A DNA stretch of 10,356 nt, from positions 1-10,356 of the forward strand of contig JALVPA010000159.1 of the NCBI GenBank assembly GCA_027026055.1. Direction: 5' to 3'. Shown piece by piece: positions 1-5,546 of this stretch. Position numbers and translations under genes: made by a program. The DNA is from Campylobacteraceae bacterium (lineage in GTDB: Bacteria > Campylobacterota > Campylobacteria > Campylobacterales > Sulfurovaceae). The first letter of the stretch is position 1. Each line of letters begins with the position of its first letter. A model generated the notes under the pieces. The model did no database searches. It was not told where the DNA came from and worked only from the letters and a program-made list of their open reading frames with translations.

Positions 1-68
1 AAAATCTTTGTCGCTACTAAGCAGTTGCGGCGTCTTTTTACTTTTTGAAAATCTATTGCACGGAAGTG

Positions 69-227
69 TCAATCGGATACATGCGATTTTTTCACCTTTT
101 TGTAATTGTAATCTTCATCAAGTTCGATTTTTCCTTTTAAATCTGCCAACGAAAGCTTTTTCGTATTTTCGACAAACACTTTTAATGCAAGAATAATGAT
201 CTTTACAAGAATTTTCCATTCAAACAT
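69..227 (-). pseudogene. short ORF resembling the C-terminal tail of a small antitoxin (possible remnant)
   Basis: A 52-codon minus-strand ORF runs from ATG at 227 to TGA at 69 and is directly preceded by an in-frame TGA. The second half is strongly charged: residues 27-46 read roughly LADLKGKIELDEDYNYKKVK. From memory, this leucine/glycine turn followed by an acidic-aromatic-basic stretch resembles the toxin-binding tails of RelB/ParD-like antitoxins. The first half (MFEWKILVKIIILALKVF) is hydrophobic and does not look like the usual DNA-binding domain. No Shine-Dalgarno precedes the ATG, and no toxin gene is visible in the 68 bases to the left. I infer a truncated or decayed antitoxin gene. 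A real short peptide, or a chance ORF in AT-rich DNA, cannot be excluded. Confidence 0.25.
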
Positions 228-295
228 TCAAATAATACAATAGCATATTTTTCAATAAAAGCAATAATCTTTCTTATCGATGCGGCAGGTTTTAC

Positions 296-324
296 AACGC
301 GGCCGAAAGGGCTTACGCCGCGTT
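296..324. repeat. perfect 8-bp inverted repeat (hairpin) beyond the carbonic anhydrase gene
   Basis: AACGCGGC at 296-303 is the exact reverse complement of GCCGCGTT at 317-324, with a 13-base loop. A further GCGGC lies at 282-286 and could compete for the same 3' arm. The hairpin lies about 40 bases past the carbonic anhydrase stop, where a transcript end is expected. Neither strand has a T-run after the stem, so it is not a classic intrinsic terminator. It may be a transcript-end stabiliser or a repetitive palindromic element. The rest of 1-362 is AT-rich and shows nothing I can name apart from the short ORF at 69-227. Confidence 0.5.
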
Positions 325-362
325 AACTTATGAGAAGGTATGTCGAAAAGGATCTTTTGGCT

Positions 363-1109
363 CTATTTTAAAATCATCCGTGCGTTAATGGGCTGCACGG
401 GACGGTTGTTGGGATGTTTCATGATTTTTGCAAATTTTTCAACTTGATCTTTAGAGATTTCTACCGGAGTTTTAAGCACATACCAGCGCACCCCTTCGGA
501 ACAAGGCGGTGTGGTTAATGAGCCGTTAAAGCGATAATAACTTTTGTTTTTAGGAAGCAGATTTTTTATGTCATCGCCGCTAATTTTTAATGGTCTTTTC
601 CCCTCTTTATCAGGCATAATACTCCAGATCTTTTCCAGTACTTCGTTGGGTTTGCCATACTCAAACATCAAGGCTACTACGGCAATGTTGCCTTCTTTGT
701 CCAAATGCACGAAATGGGCCTCCAAAGGAAAGCTGCGACCGTTGATAGTATTTTCGCTGGGTGCATGGAAATGGAACTGTTTAAGATCAAATTTTGTTCC
801 GTCGACTACAAGGTAACTGCCGGGTTGGATGTTGACTTGTTCGGAATGGCCGTTATTGACTACCTCATTGGAGGCGGCATAATAGTGAAACTGAATCGGT
901 TTTAGTGTTGCGGCATATGCCGTATCGGTATGAATATTGATTGGCGTTTGGTTTTTACCCTCTTTACACATATAAAATTCAGGTGTCAAATCACCCCAAT
1001 GTTCGGGTGAAGTATGCCCTGCATAACTCCAGTGTGCACCGTCTGAAGAAGCTGAAGCGAGCGCAACAGTTAATCCGGCAGTGATGATATAAGGAAAATT
1101 TTTTTTCAT
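363..1109 (-). CDS. alpha-class carbonic anhydrase, exported
   Basis: This 248-residue protein is predicted to be a periplasmic zinc carbonic anhydrase that interconverts CO2 and bicarbonate. The N-terminus (MKKNFPYIITAGLTVALASA) is a Sec signal peptide with likely cleavage near residues 20-25. The zinc ligands of the alpha family are all visible: H113 and H115 in QFHFHAPSEN, and H132 in EAHFVH. E119 matches the family's gatekeeping Glu, H88 in NNGHS matches the proton-shuttle His, and the substrate-side threonines are in SLTTPPC (199-200). C48 and C203 are placed for the disulfide common in bacterial alpha enzymes. The length is typical. The start is supported by GGGAG at 1115-1119 on the minus strand. 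It appears monocistronic and diverges from the spermidine gene. Its codons are more AT-rich than those of that neighbour, which may hint at separate ancestry. Confidence 0.95.
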   Translation of the reverse strand: MKKNFPYIITAGLTVALASASSDGAHWSYAGHTSPEHWGDLTPEFYMCKEGKNQTPINIHTDTAYAATLKPIQFHYYAASNEVVNNGHSEQVNIQPGSYLVVDGTKFDLKQFHFHAPSENTINGRSFPLEAHFVHLDKEGNIAVVALMFEYGKPNEVLEKIWSIMPDKEGKRPLKISGDDIKNLLPKNKSYYRFNGSLTTPPCSEGVRWYVLKTPVEISKDQVEKFAKIMKHPNNRPVQPINARMILK

Positions 1110-1147
1110 ATTAAGCTCCCATCCTTCTATCAGTTTTTCGAATAATT

Positions 1148-1153
1148 ATTATA
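1148..1153 (-). promoter_or_regulatory. putative -10 of the carbonic anhydrase gene
   Basis: A perfect TATAAT lies on the minus strand in a very AT-rich stretch, 38 bases before the ATG. It would place the start of transcription near 1141. No -35 box is clear, as is usual in this phylum. AT-rich sequence offers alternative registers. Confidence 0.5.
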
Positions 1154-1325
1154 ATATATTTTTCATTTAGGTAGCTCAAATATATCGTTTTTAGGCAATA
1201 CGTTGTAGGGTGCCGTATATTTCTGTAATATTGTCCGAAACCTAATCGATTAACTTTTGACGATGTTTCCGAGCGTTATCTTTATTCGTCTTAGAGAAAT
1301 TTTCGTTGAAAGTAGCAAGGCGTTA

Positions 1326-1351
1326 TGTGATTTACAAATACTGTAAACACA
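1326..1351. promoter_or_regulatory. palindromic candidate operator upstream of carboxy(nor)spermidine dehydrogenase
   Basis: TGTG-A-TTTAC, seven bases, then GTAAA-CACA form two 9-base arms that match perfectly apart from one unpaired A at 1330. An outer pair, GTTATGT (1322-1328) and ACATAAC (1355-1361), surrounds it. The inner palindrome ends 22 bases before the -10 element, so it covers the -35 region where a dimeric repressor or activator would act. The rest of the 298-base intergenic region (1110-1407) holds the two divergent promoters and no gene that I can support. Confidence 0.45.
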
Positions 1352-1369
1352 CGAACATAACCCCCGTTA

Positions 1370-1378
1370 TGCTAAAAT
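1370..1378 (+). promoter_or_regulatory. extended -10 promoter of carboxy(nor)spermidine dehydrogenase
   Basis: TGCTAAAAT is an extended -10 (TG, one base, TAAAAT). It predicts transcription from about 1385 and a leader of about 23 bases carrying AAAGGAG (1396-1402). Confidence 0.6.
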
Positions 1379-1407
1379 ATCGCTATTTATATACCAAAGG
1401 AGCAGCC

Positions 1408-2631
1408 ATGTCCAACAAAACCCTCATCATCGGTGCCGGCGGCGTGGGTAACGTCGTTGCGTTCAAATGCGCGATGAACAGCGACGTTTTCGGCGAGATC
1501 ACCCTTGCCAGCCGCACCAAGAGCAAATGCGACGTCATCGCCGCCAATGTCAAGGCCAAAACAGGCGTAGAGATCGCCACGGCCGAGATCGATGCCGACA
1601 GTGTCGAGGCGCTTGTCGCACTCATCAAAGAGACGCAAGCCGATATCGTCATCAATGTGGCGCTCCCCTACCAAGACCTTACCATCATGGATGCTTGCGC
1701 GGCAACGCAGACACACTACCTCGATACCGCCAACTACGAGCACCCCGACGAAGCGAAATTCGAGTACAAAGAGCAGTGGGCGCGCGATCAACTTTTTCGC
1801 GAACAGCACATCATGGGCTTACTCGGAAGCGGTTTCGATCCGGGTGTGACCAATGTCTTTGTCGCCTATGCGCAAAAGCACTACTTCGACGAGATTCACT
1901 ATGTAGATATCCTCGATTGTAACGCGGGTGATCACGGCTACCCCTTTGCGACCAACTTCAACCCTGAAATCAACTTGCGCGAAGTAAGCGCCAAGGGGCG
2001 TTACTGGGAGAACGGCGAGTGGAAAGAGACGGAGCCGATGGAGATCAAGATGGTCTGGGACTACCCCGAAGTAGGACCCAAAGACAGCTATTTGCTCTAC
2101 CACGAAGAGATGGAGTCACTGGTCAAAAACATCCCGCATCTCAAGCGCATCCGCTTCTTTATGACCTTCGGTGAGAGCTATCTGACGCACATGCGCTGCT
2201 TGGAAAATGTCGGCATGCTCGGCATCGAGCCCGTAGAACACAACGGACAAAAGATAGTACCGATCGAGTTTCTTAAAACGCTCCTTCCCGATCCCGCCAC
2301 ACTCGGACCGCGTACCAAAGGCAAAACCAATATCGGTGTCTTCGTACGCGGTATCAAGGACGGAAAAGCGCGCACCGTCTACATCTACCAAGTCAGCGAT
2401 CACGAAAAGTGCTACGAAGAGGTAATGAGCCAAGCGGTCAGCTATACTACCGGCGTGCCCGCAATGATCGGCGCGAAATTGATGTTGCAAAAGATTTGGT
2501 TCGAAGAGGGTGTGCACAATATGGAAGAGTTCGACCCCGATCCGTTTATGGAGGAGCTAAACCGTCAAGGCTTGCCGTGGCAAGTGATGGAACTTGCGCC
2601 GAACGAAACGCGCGAAGTCGAAGCGTCATAA
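1408..2631 (+). CDS. carboxynorspermidine/carboxyspermidine dehydrogenase (saccharopine dehydrogenase family)
   Basis: This 407-residue cytosolic oxidoreductase is predicted to condense aspartate beta-semialdehyde with putrescine or diaminopropane, using NADPH, to give carboxyspermidine or carboxynorspermidine. A decarboxylase (NspC) then makes spermidine or norspermidine. The N-terminal Rossmann motif GAGGVG is at residues 9-14. GSGFDPGVTNVF (140-151) and YTTGVPAMIGAKLM (346-359) are conserved blocks of this branch of the saccharopine dehydrogenase fold. The reading frame is open upstream to 1306, but ATG 1408 is the start: AAAGGAG sits 5 bases before it, the Rossmann strand begins at once, and the promoter lies inside the upstream extension. 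The length is normal. It is followed after 2 bases by the elyC-like gene. No nspC is in the window. Saccharopine or homospermidine dehydrogenases are relatives, but the phylum favours this call. Confidence 0.85.
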   Translation: MSNKTLIIGAGGVGNVVAFKCAMNSDVFGEITLASRTKSKCDVIAANVKAKTGVEIATAEIDADSVEALVALIKETQADIVINVALPYQDLTIMDACAATQTHYLDTANYEHPDEAKFEYKEQWARDQLFREQHIMGLLGSGFDPGVTNVFVAYAQKHYFDEIHYVDILDCNAGDHGYPFATNFNPEINLREVSAKGRYWENGEWKETEPMEIKMVWDYPEVGPKDSYLLYHEEMESLVKNIPHLKRIRFFMTFGESYLTHMRCLENVGMLGIEPVEHNGQKIVPIEFLKTLLPDPATLGPRTKGKTNIGVFVRGIKDGKARTVYIYQVSDHEKCYEEVMSQAVSYTTGVPAMIGAKLMLQKIWFEEGVHNMEEFDPDPFMEELNRQGLPWQVMELAPNETREVEAS

Positions 2632-2633
2632 AC

Positions 2634-3407
2634 GTGAGTATCGGGTTTTATCTCAAAAAGTTCGTCGCTTTTTTGATGATGCCGTTTACTCTCGGTATGG
2701 CGGGAATGGCTATAGGCGGTTATCAACTATGGCGTCATCGTTATAAAAAAGCGAAATATTGGATAGCGGCTTCTTTTTTATGGCTTGCCGTCTTTTCTTA
2801 TCCGCCGACGGCGAAACTTTTGCTCGCTCCTTTGGAGCATCGTTACGAAACACTCGAAAAACCGCCGCAAGTCGCTTATATTTATCTCCTCGGCAGTGAA
2901 CATTTTAGCGACCCGAACCTTCCTATCACTTCTCAGCTTACACCCGAAGCGGTAGTACGGATGAGCGAAGCCGTGCGACTTTATCGTCAAATACCGAACG
3001 CCACAGTGATCGTCTCGGGATACGAGGGACTACACGATAAGGTTTCGCATGCGCGTATGCAGCACCGTTTTGCCGTTGCGATGGGAATTCCCGTACACAA
3101 AATCGTCCTTGTCGAAGATGCCGCCGATACCGAAGAGGAAGCGTATGCCGCCAAACGCATCACGCGAGGCAAGTCGACGATACTTGTTACCTCCGCTTAT
3201 CATATGCCGCGTGCGATGAGGTGGTTTCGCGAAGCGGGGCTCACTCCCCTTCCCGCTCCGACATATCATTTGACGCACGTGTCTACGCCTTTGTGGATAT
3301 GTTTTAGTCCCGAAGCGTTACGTGAGTCCGCTATAGCGATGCACGAGTATTTGGGGATTGTCTGGCAACGTCTCAAGCTCTTTTTACGTCATACCGATAT
3401 AGCTTAG
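2634..3407 (+). CDS. ElyC-like envelope protein, YdcF/SanA (DUF218) family
   Basis: The 257-residue protein has two N-terminal membrane segments (about residues 10-32 and 41-58) followed by a DUF218 domain, the layout and length of E. coli ElyC (YcbC), which supports peptidoglycan synthesis and lipid-carrier supply. Matching blocks are DTEEEA (165-170), LVTSAYHMPRAMRWF (184-198), GLTPLPAP (202-209) and the C-terminal YLGIVWQRLK. The glycine-rich LGGG found early in the domain in many relatives reads LLGSEH here. I chose GTG 2634, which lies 2 bases after the upstream stop and gives the full first membrane helix. Its own Shine-Dalgarno is weak, so translation is probably coupled to the upstream gene. 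ATG 2676 would cut into the first helix. The open frame upstream of 2634 is antifunctional overlap with the dehydrogenase gene. The last 24 bases overlap pgeF on the other strand. Confidence 0.8.
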   Translation: MSIGFYLKKFVAFLMMPFTLGMAGMAIGGYQLWRHRYKKAKYWIAASFLWLAVFSYPPTAKLLLAPLEHRYETLEKPPQVAYIYLLGSEHFSDPNLPITSQLTPEAVVRMSEAVRLYRQIPNATVIVSGYEGLHDKVSHARMQHRFAVAMGIPVHKIVLVEDAADTEEEAYAAKRITRGKSTILVTSAYHMPRAMRWFREAGLTPLPAPTYHLTHVSTPLWICFSPEALRESAIAMHEYLGIVWQRLKLFLRHTDIA

Positions 3408-4139
3408 AAAACGACCGCTACAACCTCCCTCTTTACGATAAGAAAAAAATCTGTCGTTGTTGCAGGCGGTACAAAGGTCGCTTACTTCGATACGTTCGGG
3501 CGATAATCCCGCTTCGAGAAGTTGATATTTGTTAATATCCTTTAGATCGATGCAATATTTTTCTCCGATTTTTATGACGCTATTCGGATAGTTTTCGAAA
3601 TGTTTCGCCACATTTTCGTCCACTTCGTAGCAGCATCCTCCTATGGCGGGACCGATACCCGCTACGATAAAAGAAGGGTTCGAACCGAAACGCTCCGTCA
3701 TCGTCTTGACGGTTTTTTGAACGATGTGCGCCGCACTGCCGCGCCATCCAGCATGCACCGCGCCGACCACTTCTTTTTCGGGATCGTAAAGCAGTATCGG
3801 TACGCAATCGGCCGTTAATATACCCAAAAGTATGTGTTTGCGATCGGTTATCAACGCATCGGTATCGGGTATCGCCGTCGCTTGCTCTCTCCATCCGCAT
3901 GTGATTGGTTTATCTATGACACCGACACGATCGCCGTGCGTTTGGTTTGCCGTAACGATATGCCACGTATTGCCCGCCGCCTCCTTGAGAAAGCGTTTTC
4001 TATTTGCGACTATCGCCTCTTTCGGTTCTCCTGTATGAAGCGCCAGAGAGAAACGACAAGCGCTTTTTTCCTCTTTCTCGGTGATGCCGTGGATGCAGTG
4101 ACGATACCGTGACAAAAGTTCGAATCTTAGTTGTTTCAT
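3384..4139 (-). CDS. pgeF: PgeF/YfiH-type protein (laccase-domain, purine nucleoside phosphorylase-like)
   Basis: This 251-residue cytosolic protein belongs to the YfiH/YlmD/LACC1 family. Members are annotated as polyphenol oxidase, have been shown to act on purine nucleosides (phosphorolysis and adenosine deamination), and in E. coli edit peptidoglycan precursors by preventing misincorporated serine. The His-Cys-His metal site is visible as H68 (NQTHGDRV), C112 (TADCVPILLYD) and H129 (VHAGWRG). GPAIGGCCYEV (163-173) and RFFSYRKEGG (230-239) complete the family signature. The length is normal. The ATG at 4139 has only a weak upstream AAGAG. It overlaps the elyC-like gene tail to tail and diverges from rodA across 61 bases. 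Lying between two envelope genes fits the peptidoglycan-editing role, but sequence alone cannot separate that from nucleoside metabolism. Confidence 0.88.
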   Translation of the reverse strand: MKQLRFELLSRYRHCIHGITEKEEKSACRFSLALHTGEPKEAIVANRKRFLKEAAGNTWHIVTANQTHGDRVGVIDKPITCGWREQATAIPDTDALITDRKHILLGILTADCVPILLYDPEKEVVGAVHAGWRGSAAHIVQKTVKTMTERFGSNPSFIVAGIGPAIGGCCYEVDENVAKHFENYPNSVIKIGEKYCIDLKDINKYQLLEAGLSPERIEVSDLCTACNNDRFFSYRKEGGCSGRFLSYIGMT

Positions 4140-4160
4140 ACGATGGCTCTTAGTCGCTTT

Positions 4161-4169
4161 TGGTATAAT
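4161..4169 (+). promoter_or_regulatory. extended -10 promoter of rodA
   Basis: TGGTATAAT is a perfect -10 with the upstream TG. Transcription should start near 4176, giving a leader of about 25 bases with AAGGA at 4191-4195. No -35 is evident. The same block, ATAATGGCG, recurs at the surE promoter. Confidence 0.7.
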
Positions 4170-4200
4170 GGCGTGATAAATATGCTACGCAAGGATACGT

Positions 4201-5352
4201 ATGCGTAACACTTTTTGGCTCGATTTCGACAAACGTCTTTTTACCAATATTTCTTATCTGTTGATTATACAATTAATTCCTCTATTTATCATCTCTTCCT
4301 ATTTGGTTTACGAAATCAGCACCAAGCTTTTTTATAAACAGATGGTCTATTACACTATCGCGTTTGTCGCTTTTTTCGTCGCGATGATCATACCTTGGAG
4401 GCGGATTATCGGCTGGTTCGCGCCGATTTTCTATCTCGTTAATCTTGGTTTGCTCATTGCCGTGGAGTTTGTAGGAAAGACGATTTTGGGCGCGAAACGT
4501 TGGATCGAATTGCCCGGCATCCATGTGACCATCCAACCTTCGGAGTTTATCAAAGTCAATGTCATTATGTTGTTGGCTTATCTCATATCGAAGAGACCAC
4601 CGCCCGAAAAAGGGTACGGTCTATTTCGGTTTGTCAAGCTTTCGTTTATCATCGTTATCCCTTTTTTGATTATTGCCAAAGAGCCCGATTTGGGAACGGC
4701 GCTGGTATTGCTCATCACCGGTTTCGGAATTCTTTTTTTGATAGGGGTGAATTGGAAAATCTGGCTGGCATTGATTTTGATGGCGAGTGCGGGTGCTCCC
4801 GTGCTTTATCAGTACGGGCTCAAACCGTATCAAAAAAAGCGTATCCACGATATGCTCAACAAACCGAGTTATCAAGTGCGTCAAGCGCTTATCGCCATCG
4901 GTAGCGGCGGTATGGAGGGAAAAGAACGGGCGGAAGCGACCCAGACGCAGTTGAAGTTTTTGCCCGTTTCGTCGACCGATTTTATCTTCGCTTATTTGGG
5001 AGAACGTTTCGGATTTAAAGGGATGGTGACGGTGATAGGGCTTTATATATTTTTTATTTTCCATTTGCTTTTTATATCGTGGCGACACAAACAAGATTAC
5101 CTCGTCAAAACCTTTGCCGTCGGAATCGCTTTTTTGTTTTTTGTCTATATGGGGGTCAATATCTTTATGGTCATTGGATTGGCGCCTGTGGTGGGGTTGC
5201 CACTACCGATGTTTAGCCACGGCGGGACATCGTTTATTATCTTTGCTTTTATGCTCGGCATACTCGAAAATTTAATTGCCTTTAAAGAGAAATACCGCTA
5301 TACTTCCGAGGCTAAAATATCGATGCTTCGTAAAGACGATTTTATCGCTTGA
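4201..5352 (+). CDS. rodA: RodA, peptidoglycan glycosyltransferase (SEDS family)
   Basis: This 383-residue polytopic inner-membrane protein polymerises lipid II into glycan strands for cell elongation, working with a class B penicillin-binding protein. About ten hydrophobic segments are visible. SEDS signatures appear in order: GAKRWIE (97-103), QPSEFIK (112-118), KEPDLGTAL (160-168), SSTDFIFAYLGERFG (257-271) with D260 matching the essential extracellular Asp of RodA, and LPLPMFSHGGTS (333-344). In the last block, His339 stands where many homologues have Tyr. The start ATG at 4201 follows AAGGA at a good distance and lies 25 bases past a strong promoter. RodA is preferred over FtsW because of the short N-terminus and the neighbouring elongation and envelope genes. 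The stop codon TGA is directly followed by the first base of a tRNA. Confidence 0.93.
   Translation: MRNTFWLDFDKRLFTNISYLLIIQLIPLFIISSYLVYEISTKLFYKQMVYYTIAFVAFFVAMIIPWRRIIGWFAPIFYLVNLGLLIAVEFVGKTILGAKRWIELPGIHVTIQPSEFIKVNVIMLLAYLISKRPPPEKGYGLFRFVKLSFIIVIPFLIIAKEPDLGTALVLLITGFGILFLIGVNWKIWLALILMASAGAPVLYQYGLKPYQKKRIHDMLNKPSYQVRQALIAIGSGGMEGKERAEATQTQLKFLPVSSTDFIFAYLGERFGFKGMVTVIGLYIFFIFHLLFISWRHKQDYLVKTFAVGIAFLFFVYMGVNIFMVIGLAPVVGLPLPMFSHGGTSFIIFAFMLGILENLIAFKEKYRYTSEAKISMLRKDDFIA
5310..5318 (+). promoter_or_regulatory. weak candidate internal promoter for the tRNA, inside rodA
   Basis: GGCTAAAAT, within the rodA codons, matches the promoter at 1370-1378 in all but one base and continues identically for four more bases (ATCG). 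It would start transcription about 29 bases before the tRNA. It may simply reflect codon choice, and read-through from the rodA promoter is an alternative. Confidence 0.25.
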
Positions 5353-5429
5353 GGGTCTTTAGCTCAGTTGGTTAGAGCTCCCGGCTCATAACCGGGCGGT
5401 CCCGAGTTCGAGTCTCGGAGGACCCACCA
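5353..5429 (+). tRNA. tRNA with CAT anticodon (elongator tRNA-Met; tRNA-Ile2 not excluded)
   Basis: The 77 bases fold as a full cloverleaf. The acceptor stem GGGTCTT pairs with AGGACCC (one T-G pair). The D arm is GCTC/GAGC. The anticodon stem CCCGG/CCGGG encloses CTCATAA with anticodon CAT at 5387-5389. The T arm is CCGAG/CTCGG with loop TTCGAGT. Discriminator A is followed by an encoded CCA. It is not the initiator: position 1 pairs with 72, and the three G-C pairs of the initiator anticodon stem are absent. A CAT anticodon can also belong to the lysidine-modified tRNA-Ile2. The TTTAGCTCAGTTGGTTAGAGC-type 5' half occurs in both, so the identity is open. The first base abuts the rodA stop codon, so co-transcription is likely. 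A T-rich run (5432-5442) follows the CCA. Confidence 0.95.
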
Positions 5430-5546
5430 CCTTTTATTTTTTCTTCGTATTATGTATCTCAACCGACTTTGTTACCATTTTATACTAATCAAGCTATATA
5501 CGGATACTTTTTCGTTTTTATCTACATTCCGGAAAGAGACGGCTTT

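Noticed and set aside
8..196. 62-codon plus-strand ORF
   Set aside because: It has no ribosome binding site or recognisable motif, its composition is low complexity, and it lies opposite the better-looking minus-strand ORF.
1198..1218. Small hairpin ATACG/CGTAT in the divergent intergenic region
   Set aside because: A five-base stem with a long loop in AT-rich DNA is expected by chance.
1306..1407. N-terminal extension of the carboxy(nor)spermidine dehydrogenase
   Set aside because: It contains the palindrome and -10 element. AAAGGAG and the Rossmann start favour ATG 1408.
1387..1809. 140-codon minus-strand ORF inside the dehydrogenase gene
   Set aside because: It is a shadow frame of a well-matched gene, with no motifs and no ribosome binding site.
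2409..2633. N-terminal extension of the elyC-like gene
   Set aside because: It overlaps the dehydrogenase in another frame and is arginine-rich shadow sequence. The family length fits a start at 2634.
3410..3470. AACGAC/GTCGTT and ACCGC/GCGGT inverted repeats at the end of pgeF
   Set aside because: The loops are long, the stems short and there is no T-run. They lie in coding sequence and are probably chance.
5430..5546. Terminator after the tRNA or after argC
   Set aside because: Only a T-rich run follows the tRNA, and no separate hairpin was found on either strand.
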